Shown here: positions 7,266-14,024 of the stretch, one piece after another
Numbering within the stretch: position 1 is the first letter of the stretch
How the letters are laid out: every line of letters starts with the position of its first letter
From: an uncultured Bacilli bacterium
GTDB taxonomy: Bacteria > Bacillota_I > Bacilli_A > RF39 > UBA660
DNA: 17,520 nt
NCBI GenBank assembly: GCA_944364705.1
Contig: CALVWH010000011.1
Location: forward strand, 1-17,520
Direction of reading: 5' to 3'
Program-made: the position numbers and the translations under genes
Notes under the pieces: generated by a model
The model's input: only the letters and a program-made list of their open reading frames with translations
Told to the model about the DNA's origin: nothing
Database searches by the model: none

Positions 7266-8249
7266 TTATACTTCCTTTGATTTATGATTCATTAAATAAG
7301 AGATCAAAGCATCTGGATCTTTTTCTCCATTAAGAATCGATTCTAAGAAAGAAAGAAAAGGGAAATCAATACGTTTTATCTCACATAATTTTTTAAAAGA
7401 TTCTAAAGTATAAAGGCCTTCAATGGTTGTTTGATTTCGGTAAGTCATAATTTCTTCTTTTGATTTTCTTTCTCCAATCATTTTTCCAAAAGAAAAATTT
7501 CTACTTTTTTCACTCATACAAGTTAAAATCAAATCTCCAAATCCAGATAGAGTAGTAATGGTATGTTCTTCTCCACCAAGAAGAGGTAGAAGACTTTTTA
7601 TTTGATTTAAAGCTTTGGTTAGAAACATAGCTTTGGTTGATATTGGATACCCCATACCATCTAAAATTCCATTGGCGATCGCCATAATATTTTTAATCGA
7701 ACCACAAATTTCGGTTCCTGTAAGATCCGAAGAAAGTTCTAATGTAAGAGTATCATTCTCAAGCAAAGAACGAATTTTTTCTTCTTCTGGCTTTTCAGCA
7801 GCAAGAGTAAGTCCAGTAGGAACGAAATTGGCCATATCGATTGCAAACGTTGGTCCAGAAATAACCGAAATTTTGGTTGTTTTTAAACATTCTTTCACTA
7901 CCTCATGCATTAAATTTCCTGTTTCATTTTCAATTCCTTTGGTAGCAATCAAAATAGAGGTTCCTTGATAATCTTTCTGTAATTCTCCTAATGTTTGCCG
8001 AACAAACTTTGCTGGGATTGCGAAAACAATTAAAGAAGTATCTTCGATTGCTTCTTTTAAATTAGAAGTAACTTTAATTTCTTCTGGAATTTGAATTCCA
8101 GGTAAAGCTTTTTCATTTCTTCTTGTTTTTAATAGACTTTCTTTTTCTTCTTCTACTTTTGTCCATAAAGTAATATTTTTGGTATTTTTATAAAACATAA
8201 GGGATAAACTAAGAGCATAAGCTCCACACCCTAAAATGGTAACTTTCAT
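7266..8249 (-). CDS. gpsA: NAD(P)-dependent glycerol-3-phosphate dehydrogenase
   Basis: The 327-residue enzyme reduces dihydroxyacetone phosphate to sn-glycerol 3-phosphate, the backbone for phospholipids. The N-terminal Rossmann motif is TILGCGAYALSLS (4-16). KGIENETG (104-111), SGPTFAIDMA (131-140) and GSIKNIMAIANGILDG, with catalytic Lys186, are all typical. Length is normal for the family. Its start overlaps the end of rarA by 4 bp (ATGA), so the two are translationally coupled. The dinucleotide loop reads GCGAYA where GxGxWG is commoner, a tolerated variation. Confidence 0.95.
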   Translation of the reverse strand: MKVTILGCGAYALSLSLMFYKNTKNITLWTKVEEEKESLLKTRRNEKALPGIQIPEEIKVTSNLKEAIEDTSLIVFAIPAKFVRQTLGELQKDYQGTSILIATKGIENETGNLMHEVVKECLKTTKISVISGPTFAIDMANFVPTGLTLAAEKPEEEKIRSLLENDTLTLELSSDLTGTEICGSIKNIMAIANGILDGMGYPISTKAMFLTKALNQIKSLLPLLGGEEHTITTLSGFGDLILTCMSEKSRNFSFGKMIGERKSKEEIMTYRNQTTIEGLYTLESFKKLCEIKRIDFPFLSFLESILNGEKDPDALISYLMNHKSKEV

Positions 8250-9460
8250 TCAAATTTCCTTTCTAATGCTTCGTAAATTTTTTTTAGAGAAGATTCAAAT
8301 TTACTAGAATCTTTTGGATGATAATATTTTCTTCCTTTTAAATTGGCTGGCATATATTCTTGTTTTACAAAACTATTTGGATAATCATGAGGATATTTAT
8401 AATCTTTGGCATTGGTTTTGATATGATCTGGAACATTTCCAGTGTTTCCTTTTCGAATATCTTCTAAAGCTTCGTCAAGGGCTAAATGTCCTGTATTGGA
8501 TTTTGGAGATAAAGCAAGTTCAATCACCATGTTTCCTAAAGGAATTCGAGCTTCTGGGAGCCCTAAACGTTCACAGGCATTAATACAAGCATCTACTTTC
8601 GGACCAATTCCTGGATTGGCTAGTCCAATATCTTCATAAGCAATTACCGTCATACGACGATAAATAATATCTAAATCTTCTGCTTCAATTAACCGTGCTA
8701 AATAATGAAGAGCAGCATTTACATCACTTCCACGAATCGATTTTTGAAAAGCACTGATGACATCATAATGACCATCTTCGTTTCGATCATGGAAGAAAAC
8801 TGGTTTAAAATTAGCATTCTCAATGGTTTTTATCGTAATATGAAAATCAGAAGAAGAATAGTAAGCAACTTCTAAAAGATTATAAGCACTACGTAAATCT
8901 CCAGAAGATAAACGAGCAATGGCTTTGATTGCTTCTTCTTCAATTTTTAAAGAGGGGAGGAGATTTTTTTGAACTGCCTTTTCTAATCCTTGAATAATAT
9001 TTTCAAATGATAATTCGTGAAGTTCAAAAATTTGGCATCGGCTTCGAATAGCGGGATTTATCTTATGATAAGGATTTGAAGTGGTCATTCCGATTAAAGT
9101 AATCAGTCCACTTTCTAAATAGGGGAGAAGTAGATCTTGTTTATCTTTGTTCATACGGTGAATTTCATCCAATATAAGAACGATTCCTTTATACATTTTT
9201 GCTTCTTCAATGACAACGTCAAAATCTTTTTTATTATTAATTGTAGCATTTAAACTCCGATATCGTAAATTTAATTCGTTTACGATTGCAAACGCAAGAC
9301 TAGTTTTTCCGATCCCCGGTTTTCCGTATAAAATCATAGAAAAAATTTTTTTATGTTGTACAAGATTATAAAGAACTTTTCCTTGACTTACTAAGTGTTC
9401 TTGTCCGACAATATCGTTTAGACAATTCGGGCGTAATTGGATTGCTAAAGGTTCATTCAT
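8246..9460 (-). CDS. rarA: Replication-associated recombination protein A (RarA/MgsA), AAA+ ATPase
   Basis: RarA is a clamp-loader-like AAA+ ATPase that acts at stalled replication forks. Visible features are LRPNCLNDIVGQEHLV near the N-terminus, Walker A YGKPGIGKTS (about 45-54), Walker B IVLILDEIHRM (about 93-103), sensor 1 GMTTSNPYHKINPAIRSRC, and the RarA-specific C-terminal part from RRMTVIAYEDIGLANP to the end with RKYYHP. The protein is 404 residues from the ATG at 9460, which follows GGGTGATGTT. An in-frame ATG at 9472 would add MGDV but contains that ribosome site. It is the first gene of the leftward rarA-gpsA operon, divergent from xerD. Confidence 0.96.
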   Translation of the reverse strand: MNEPLAIQLRPNCLNDIVGQEHLVSQGKVLYNLVQHKKIFSMILYGKPGIGKTSLAFAIVNELNLRYRSLNATINNKKDFDVVIEEAKMYKGIVLILDEIHRMNKDKQDLLLPYLESGLITLIGMTTSNPYHKINPAIRSRCQIFELHELSFENIIQGLEKAVQKNLLPSLKIEEEAIKAIARLSSGDLRSAYNLLEVAYYSSSDFHITIKTIENANFKPVFFHDRNEDGHYDVISAFQKSIRGSDVNAALHYLARLIEAEDLDIIYRRMTVIAYEDIGLANPGIGPKVDACINACERLGLPEARIPLGNMVIELALSPKSNTGHLALDEALEDIRKGNTGNVPDHIKTNAKDYKYPHDYPNSFVKQEYMPANLKGRKYYHPKDSSKFESSLKKIYEALERKFE

Positions 9461-9476
9461 AACATCACCCATTCCT

Positions 9477-9485
9477 ATTTTACCA
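9477..9485 (-). promoter_or_regulatory. Extended -10 promoter element for rarA-gpsA
   Basis: On the minus strand TGG-TAAAAT lies 16 nt before the rarA ATG at 9460. No good -35 is visible at normal spacing, so the extended TGN motif would have to compensate. The predicted leader is about 10 nt. Confidence 0.4.
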
Positions 9486-9492
9486 AAAGAAC

Positions 9493-9521
9493 TAGAAAAA
9501 TCATAGTCTTTTTGTTATAAT
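9493..9521 (+). promoter_or_regulatory. Extended -10 promoter for xerD
   Basis: TGT-TATAAT (9513-9521) has a perfect -10 hexamer. A weak -35 TAGAAA (9493-9498) is 17 bp upstream. The xerD start is 18 nt after the -10. This promoter is back to back with that of rarA. Confidence 0.55.
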
Positions 9522-9539
9522 AAATTTGAGGTTAAGATT

Positions 9540-10406
9540 ATGGTAGAAGAAATTGAACGCTTTTTAGAATATCTAAAAATTGATAAAAATTATACGGAAA
9601 ATACGATTGCTACTTATCAAAATCATCTTTTTTCTTTTGCTTCTTTTTGTCAAGGAAAAAAAGTGATTAAAAAAGAAGATATACGATCGTATTTAGCGCA
9701 ATTAAAAAAAGAAAATTATAAAGAGGCAAGCATTGCGAATACGATATCCAGTTTAAAAAGTTTTTATAAGTTTTTATTAAAAGAAGGTTTTATTAAAGAA
9801 AATCCTATGGAATTTATTGAGATGCCGAAAAAATCGAAACAATTGCCTAAAGTTTTAACGGAAGAAGAAATTACAAGACTTTTGGATTTTAAAATTGAAA
9901 ATAATTTTGATATTCGCAATAAAGCCATGATGGAATTAATGTATTCTTCTGGTCTTAGAGTTAGTGAACTTGTTTCCTTAACCGTCCATAATTTAGATTT
10001 AGATAATGATGTTGTTTTTACGATTGGAAAAGGAAATAAAGAACGAGTAATTCCCATTGGGGATTATGCAAAAGATGCTTTACTAAAATATTTGAAAATT
10101 CGTCCAGAATTTTTTAAACGAAAAGTTTCGGATGCTCTTTTTTTAAACAATCATGGAAATCAAATGACAAGACAAGGCTTTTTTAAAATCTTAAAACAAA
10201 TAGCAAAAGAAGTTGGAATTCAAAAAGATTTTTCTCCACATACGCTTCGACATTCGTTTGCATCTCATCTTTTAAAGCATGGTGCTGATTTAAGATCGAT
10301 TCAAGAAATGTTAGGTCATAGCGACATTTCTACGACACAAATTTATATGCATATTGAAAATGAAAAGAAAGTAGCAGATTATCATCAATATCATCCACAT
10401 GGATAG
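9540..10406 (+). CDS. xerD: Tyrosine recombinase XerD/XerC
   Basis: This 288-residue site-specific recombinase resolves chromosome dimers at dif. The N-terminal SAM-like core-binding domain spans about residues 1-90 (NYTENTIATYQNHLFSF). The catalytic domain has all expected residues: Arg140 (SSGLRVSELV), Lys164 (GKGNKERVIPI), His234 and Arg237 (PHTLRHSFASHLL), His260 (LGHSDISTT) and the nucleophile Tyr269 (TQIYMHIE). XerC and XerD cannot be separated with certainty by eye; the near-consensus XerD arm in the dif candidate 3.6 kb downstream makes XerD likely. The ATG at 9540 has GAGG at 9528-9531. It is followed by a kinase pseudogene and a ZIP transporter. Confidence 0.93.
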   Translation: MVEEIERFLEYLKIDKNYTENTIATYQNHLFSFASFCQGKKVIKKEDIRSYLAQLKKENYKEASIANTISSLKSFYKFLLKEGFIKENPMEFIEMPKKSKQLPKVLTEEEITRLLDFKIENNFDIRNKAMMELMYSSGLRVSELVSLTVHNLDLDNDVVFTIGKGNKERVIPIGDYAKDALLKYLKIRPEFFKRKVSDALFLNNHGNQMTRQGFFKILKQIAKEVGIQKDFSPHTLRHSFASHLLKHGADLRSIQEMLGHSDISTTQIYMHIENEKKVADYHQYHPHG

Positions 10407-10419
10407 GGGAGGAAGATTT

Positions 10420-10893
10420 ATGAAAACAATAAATGTAACGTTGCCCTTGTTTATGTAGAAGGACAATTTTCTGCATATTTAATGAAAAAAGTAAATTCTA
10501 CGATTGTTATTGATCATGAAAAGAATTATCGAAAAATTCTTTTATATTATATATCCTTATTTCAAAAACTTCAGTTTTTACATCAACATAATATTACTAT
10601 TGGAGATTTAAAACCATCGAATATTGTTGGAACAACATTTGTTGATATTGAAAGATAAGTTAATTTTTCAAAAGTTAAAAAGCAATGATCGCAAAGAGAT
10701 TGATCGTTTGTTACTTTTGTATTGTTTTTTAAATACGTTATCGAAAGAAAATAAAAATTTTTCCTTTTCTTACCTTTTAGGATAAAGTGATTTATCGGAT
10801 AAAGCAAAAGTCGCATTATCGATTTATATAAATTCTGAGAGGTTAGATTCTAGTTTTGATATTCTTTCTTTATTAGAAAAGGAGAAAAATTGA
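10420..10893 (+). pseudogene. Decayed protein-kinase-like gene
   Basis: A good ribosome site (GGGGAGGAAG) and ATG at 10420 open a frame that stops after 12 codons (TAG 10456-10458). The following codons read well in a second frame to 10658: VALVYVEGQFSAYLMKKV (kinase N-lobe style), then LHQHNITIGDLKPSNIVG and TFVDIE. GDLKPSN matches the protein-kinase catalytic loop (D-x-K-x-x-N), and FVDIE stands where the metal-binding Asp motif belongs. The reading then returns to the first frame from about 10651 (KDKLIFQKLKSNDRKEIDR...), with one more in-frame stop (TAA 10783-10785) and a natural end at TGA 10891-10893. So there are two frame shifts and internal stops. The glycine-rich loop and ATP-binding Lys region are missing, implying an internal deletion. 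The gene seems to have been in the xerD transcription unit. Kinase ancestry is inferred from motifs. Confidence 0.78.
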
Positions 10894-10954
10894 AAAAAAT
10901 AAACCTTTTTCGCATGGAAATATGGAATCATCATATAGTTTAATAGGTGATTCG

Positions 10955-11695
10955 ATGCCCAATTTACAATATTCTCTTCTTTTATGTACACTAGCTGGAA
11001 TTTCTACTTTACTTGGTGCATTTTTTATTTTCATTCCTTGTAAAGATTATAAAAAGTTGATCGCTTTTGCTCTTAGTTTTTCCGCTGGTGTTATGTTATC
11101 AATTTCTTTGCTTGAGTTACTTCCAGAAAGTTTCGTTATGATTCAGTCTAGGTATCCTTTTTCCTTTTCTTTTTTATTAACGTTATTTTTTGTTAATTTG
11201 GGATTGGTGATTGCGAATATTTTTGATCAAAAAATACAAAGTGATAATTCTTTATATAAAGTAGGGATTATATCCATGCTTGCACTATTTCTTCACAACA
11301 TTCCAGAAGGAATTGCTACTTTTTTAACAACCAATACCAATCCGAACCTTGGTCTTTTATTAGCAATCTCAATTGCTTTACATAACATTCCAGAAGGAAT
11401 TAGTATTTTTATCCCAATTTATTTTGCTACAAGAAAAAAAGGGAAAGCATTTTTTTGCACTTTCTTTTCTGCCTTATCTGAGATTCTTGGTGGTCTTTTT
11501 GCTTTTTTCTTTTTACGAAATCTAATTACCGAATGGAGAATGGGATATTTATATGCTTTAATCACCGGATTTATGGCATATATTGCCTTTTATGAATTAC
11601 TTCCTACTGCATGGAAATACCCTTACAAAAAACTAATAAAAGGAGCTTTTCTTGTCGGATTTCTTTTTATGATGGGATTACAATTTTGTTTTTAA
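10955..11695 (+). CDS. ZIP family divalent metal transporter
   Basis: The 246-residue integral membrane protein has about eight helices and belongs to the ZIP (ZupT-like) family, which moves Zn, Fe or Mn into the cytoplasm. The paired metal-site motifs are intact: FLHNIPEGIATF (His114) and ALHNIPEGISIF (His143). SFSAGVMLSISLLELLPES in the first half is also typical. I prefer the ATG at 10955, which has AGGTGA at 10945-10950 and starts at the first membrane helix. An in-frame ATG at 10922 would add 11 polar residues and lacks a good ribosome site. It follows the broken kinase gene and may be read from the xerD promoter. The metal preferred cannot be told from sequence. Confidence 0.93.
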   Translation: MPNLQYSLLLCTLAGISTLLGAFFIFIPCKDYKKLIAFALSFSAGVMLSISLLELLPESFVMIQSRYPFSFSFLLTLFFVNLGLVIANIFDQKIQSDNSLYKVGIISMLALFLHNIPEGIATFLTTNTNPNLGLLLAISIALHNIPEGISIFIPIYFATRKKGKAFFCTFFSALSEILGGLFAFFFLRNLITEWRMGYLYALITGFMAYIAFYELLPTAWKYPYKKLIKGAFLVGFLFMMGLQFCF

Positions 11696-11708
11696 ATTCT
11701 TTATTTTG

Positions 11709-11717
11709 TGATATAAT
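11709..11717 (+). promoter_or_regulatory. Extended -10 promoter for the gene at 11744
   Basis: TGA-TATAAT has a perfect hexamer at 11712-11717. The sequence 17 bp upstream (TTTTTA) is a poor -35. The ATG is 26 nt further on, with GAGGTG between. Confidence 0.55.
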
Positions 11718-11743
11718 GTTGATAGAGAAACTGAGGTGTTCGC

Positions 11744-12577
11744 ATGAAAAAATTTTTTATTGTTCTTTTAACTATTCTTCTATTTTTTCTTCTTGTGTTT
11801 TTTGCCGGAATCTTTTCTTTTCAAAAAACATTAGCAGCAGCAAATCCATTGTCTTTACTCTCGATTACTTCAGTAAATGCAGAGGAATTTTCAAAAGAAG
11901 ATTTGCAAAAAATCGATAATCTTACTGTTGAGGAAATTCATGAGTATCTTGATCCAACGTTAATTGAAAATGGAATTCCTACCGATGCATTAGATTATGT
12001 TTTAAAAGAAGGAAATTATCAAAATCTAATTAACCAATATGTTGACCGTTATGAAAGCTATTTAAGTGGAAAAGGAAGCAAACCAGAACTTCCAGAAAAA
12101 GAAATAAACCAAATTATTGAACAAGGAATTCAAAAATATAAAGAAGATACTGGAGAAAATCTAAATGTAATAAGAATTCAAGAAAAAGTAAACACTGCTT
12201 TAAATAGAGTAGAGGAAAAAATCGATCAAGTCAGTGAAAACTCTGTGGTAAAAGCAGGAATGAAAATTTTAACCAATCGAAACATTCCAATTATTTGTAT
12301 TCTTGCAATTATTGGAATTGCAGTATTACTTATCCTTTTGAATAGTAACATTGTAAAAAGTTTCTTTTGCTTTTTCTTAGCAACACTATCAAGTGGATTT
12401 GTTTTATCTCTTTTCGGAATTATTTTAAAATCAAGTTTCTTTGATGAATTTATATTTTTGATAAAAAATCGTTTTGAAATGTTCGCAAATACTATATTTT
12501 ATAGTGGACTTATTATGCTTGGAGTTAGTATTTTCTTTCTTATTCTCTTCCTTATATTTAAAAAGAAAAGAAAATAA
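11744..12577 (+). CDS. Multi-pass membrane protein with extracytoplasmic helical domain, unknown function
   Basis: I do not recognise a family. The 277-residue protein begins with a signal-type membrane helix (about residues 4-26). A predicted outside domain of about 150 residues follows, acidic and mostly helical (EEFSKEDLQKIDNLTVEEIH through NRVEEKIDQVSENS). Three hydrophobic helices make up the C-terminal third, ending in KKKRK. There are no Cys pairs or catalytic motifs that I can see. It has its own extended -10 promoter and a terminator at its stop, so it is a single-gene unit. Confidence 0.8.
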   Translation: MKKFFIVLLTILLFFLLVFFAGIFSFQKTLAAANPLSLLSITSVNAEEFSKEDLQKIDNLTVEEIHEYLDPTLIENGIPTDALDYVLKEGNYQNLINQYVDRYESYLSGKGSKPELPEKEINQIIEQGIQKYKEDTGENLNVIRIQEKVNTALNRVEEKIDQVSENSVVKAGMKILTNRNIPIICILAIIGIAVLLILLNSNIVKSFFCFFLATLSSGFVLSLFGIILKSSFFDEFIFLIKNRFEMFANTIFYSGLIMLGVSIFFLILFLIFKKKRK

Positions 12578-12602
12578 AAAGGAACAAAAGTTCCTTTTTT
12601 TT
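12576..12602. terminator. Bidirectional intrinsic terminator
   Basis: AAAAAGGAAC (12576-12585) pairs with GTTCCTTTTT (12590-12599) around AAAA, with further T to 12602. Read on the minus strand it is a GGAAC hairpin followed by TTTTT-A-TTTT. It therefore serves both the membrane protein at 11744 and the small leftward ORF ending at 12611. Confidence 0.85.
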
Positions 12603-12610
12603 GGGTAAAA

Positions 12611-12793
12611 TTATCTCATTTCAAATGAATGTTCTTCGTCTTTATCTAATTCAAAAGACTTTGAATCTTCTTTATCAAAACCAACTTCGCGGTTTGATAC
12701 TTTGTTGCAAGATTTTGAACCAACTTTTTGATTGTTCATTTTTGCATTTGTATTATTCATTTTACTTTTTGAATTTACTTTATTCTTTTTCAT
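12611..12793 (-). CDS. Small hydrophilic protein (60 aa), unknown function
   Basis: This short leftward ORF is probably real: it has a ribosome site GGGTGA six bases from the ATG at 12793 and its own end at a bidirectional terminator. An ATG at 12796 is three bases from that site and less likely. The protein is Lys-, Asn- and Ser-rich in its first half (MKKNKVNSKSKMNNTNAKMN), with a single Cys and an acidic tail ending SFELDKDEEHSFEMR, including two SFE repeats. There is no membrane segment. The composition recalls small spore-associated or nucleic-acid-binding proteins, but I cannot name a family. Confidence 0.6.
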   Translation of the reverse strand: MKKNKVNSKSKMNNTNAKMNNQKVGSKSCNKVSNREVGFDKEDSKSFELDKDEEHSFEMR

Positions 12794-12880
12794 CATAAAT
12801 CACCCATTACTATTATGATCAGAAGAATAATAAATATGTAAATTTTTTAAATTTTTAAAAAATTTTTTTAATACTCTAAT

Positions 12881-12909
12881 TTGACATTTTTTTCTATTTG
12901 TGATAGGAT
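12881..12909 (+). promoter_or_regulatory. Sigma-A-type promoter for the gene at 12938
   Basis: A consensus -35 TTGACA (12881-12886), a 17-bp spacer and a -10 TAGGAT (12904-12909). A long A/T-tract region (12840-12870) just upstream could act as an UP element. Confidence 0.7.
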
Positions 12910-12937
12910 AAAAGCCCACAAAGAGGGGAGAGATATA

Positions 12938-13675
12938 ATGGAAATTAATGAATATATAATAAAAATGAAACAATTATCCGAAGAAGAAAATTCATTAAAA
13001 GCAGAAAGAAGTAGATTAGCTTTAACAGAAATTGAATTAAAAAACAAGAAAAGAAAAGGAAAAAAAGAATTACAGGATATAAATAACCAAATGAATCGAT
13101 TACAAGATCATCGAAAATCCATTCGTGAAAGTTATCAAAAGAAAAAAAGAGCAAATCTTGCAAAATTATTAATTTATAGTTTTGTTACTCTTATTGGAAT
13201 CCTTTCCCTGTTTCTTCATCTTCCAATGGTAATGAATTTTATTGTTGCTTTAAGTGTTACTGGTGTCATTGTTTATATTGATAAAAAAATTAACCAAGGA
13301 ATAAATAATGCAACTTATCGTTTAAAGAAAGCAAATATAAAGTCTAAAAAGTCTTATCAACATTTTTTAAAAAGAAATCGTGCAAAAATTGATAAATTAT
13401 TAGAAGAAAAAAATTGGTTAAATATAAATATTGAAGAATATGATCAAACATTATCTATTATTCATGAACAATATGAAAAACTTCAATCAGAACTTGAACG
13501 ATTAAATCAAGATCTAAAAAATCTAAAAAATCAAAAAATAGAAATGAATCAAAATACAAAGTTTAAAGCACATTATCGAAACAATCGTATGATTATTAAT
13601 GAATTTGATTCTCCGGAAGATAAAAATGTAAAAATTTTTACTTTAAAAAAACCTTCAGACAATTCCGTACAATAA
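12938..13675 (+). CDS. Membrane protein with two coiled-coil arms, unknown function
   Basis: The 245-residue protein has a long basic coiled coil (about residues 8-70: EEENSLKAERSRLALTEIEL, then KKELQDINNQMNRLQDHRKS) and two closely spaced membrane helices (about 74-92 and 97-114). A second coiled coil follows (about 125-225, ending LQSELERLNQDLKNLKNQKI). Both arms should lie on the same, cytoplasmic side, like a membrane hairpin. No catalytic motif is visible. The ATG at 12938 follows AGAGGGGAG; a more upstream TTG reading would start inside the -35 box. It is the last gene before the AT-rich region with the dif candidate, which makes a chromosome-organising role tempting but unproven. Confidence 0.8.
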   Translation: MEINEYIIKMKQLSEEENSLKAERSRLALTEIELKNKKRKGKKELQDINNQMNRLQDHRKSIRESYQKKKRANLAKLLIYSFVTLIGILSLFLHLPMVMNFIVALSVTGVIVYIDKKINQGINNATYRLKKANIKSKKSYQHFLKRNRAKIDKLLEEKNWLNINIEEYDQTLSIIHEQYEKLQSELERLNQDLKNLKNQKIEMNQNTKFKAHYRNNRMIINEFDSPEDKNVKIFTLKKPSDNSVQ

Positions 13676-13679
13676 AGGC

Positions 13680-13725
13680 TAGGGGAGAAGAATAACAACT
13701 CTCCCCTATACTTTTATTACTTTTT
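13680..13725 (+). terminator. Intrinsic terminator of the coiled-coil gene
   Basis: TAGGGGAGA (13680-13688) pairs with TCTCCCCTA (13700-13708), an unusually GC-rich 9-bp stem for this genome, with an 11-nt loop and a T-rich tail. It starts 4 bp after the stop codon. Confidence 0.82.
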
Positions 13726-13744
13726 TTATTTCTATTATATTATG

Positions 13745-13767
13745 CCTATAAAATCGAATTTTATAGG
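13745..13767. repeat. Perfect 10-bp inverted repeat
   Basis: CCTATAAAAT (13745-13754) and ATTTTATAGG (13758-13767) flank a CGA spacer. There is no T run after it, so it is not an obvious terminator; a protein-binding site is possible. Confidence 0.6.
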
Positions 13768-13840
13768 ATAAAATTGTTTATTAAAAGAGTTATTAAGAAA
13801 AGAATCTATTTATAATTATAAAATGATTTATAAATAAGAT

Positions 13841-13872
13841 TATTTATAGATGAAAATTTTATATTTATAGAT
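13841..13872 (+). repeat. Two 11-bp direct repeats, 21-bp period
   Basis: TATTTATAGAT occurs at 13841-13851 and again at 13862-13872. The 21-bp offset is two helical turns, so both copies face the same side of the DNA. A related TATTTATAAT lies at 13807-13816. Chance recurrence in such AT-rich DNA is possible. Confidence 0.4.
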
Positions 13873-13895
13873 CGATGTTTTCCTTTAAAGGTTTT

Positions 13896-13931
13896 ATAAG
13901 AGATAAGAAATAGAATTCTCTTATTTTTTTT
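13896..13931 (+). terminator. Terminator-like hairpin in the AT-rich region
   Basis: ATAAGAGA (13896-13903) pairs with TCTCTTAT (13917-13924) over a 13-nt loop, followed by seven T. No gene precedes it after the terminator at 13680, so it may be a backup terminator or the end of a short unannotated RNA. Confidence 0.5.
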
Positions 13932-13996
13932 GTAAAAGTTTTATATAAAATAGAAGAGATCTATATAAAAAAGGAACAACTTTTTCTTTTTACAGA

Positions 13997-14024
13997 AGTT
14001 AACATAATATATATTATCGTAAGT
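13997..14024 (-). other. dif: Candidate chromosomal dif site (XerC/XerD recombination site)
   Basis: On the minus strand this 28-bp site reads as an XerC-side arm ACTTACGATAA, a central TATATA and an XerD-side arm TTATGTTAACT. Compared with the B. subtilis dif sequence as I remember it, the arms match at 8 of 11 and 10 of 11 positions and the centre at 6 of 6. The XerD arm also matches E. coli dif (TTATGTTAAAT) at 10 of 11. The inner ATAA/TTAT symmetry of Xer sites is present. Context agrees: non-coding, AT-rich, single copy here, a XerD-type recombinase 3.6 kb away, and gene orientations that converge on it. XerCD, handed the site by FtsK, would resolve chromosome dimers here. Confidence 0.85.

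Noticed and set aside
7615..7968. 117-codon rightward ORF within gpsA
   Set aside because: It is a shadow of the well-supported gpsA coding strand and has no ribosome site or family match.
9764..10057. 97-codon leftward ORF within xerD
   Set aside because: It is antisense to the conserved recombinase domain and shows no independent coding evidence.
12601..12798. Rightward 65-codon ORF opposite the small leftward gene
   Set aside because: It starts inside the bidirectional terminator and lacks a ribosome site. The minus-strand ORF has both a start signal and a proper end.
12881..12937. Upstream extension of the coiled-coil gene to a TTG at 12881
   Set aside because: That TTG is part of the consensus -35 box; the ATG at 12938 has a good ribosome site.
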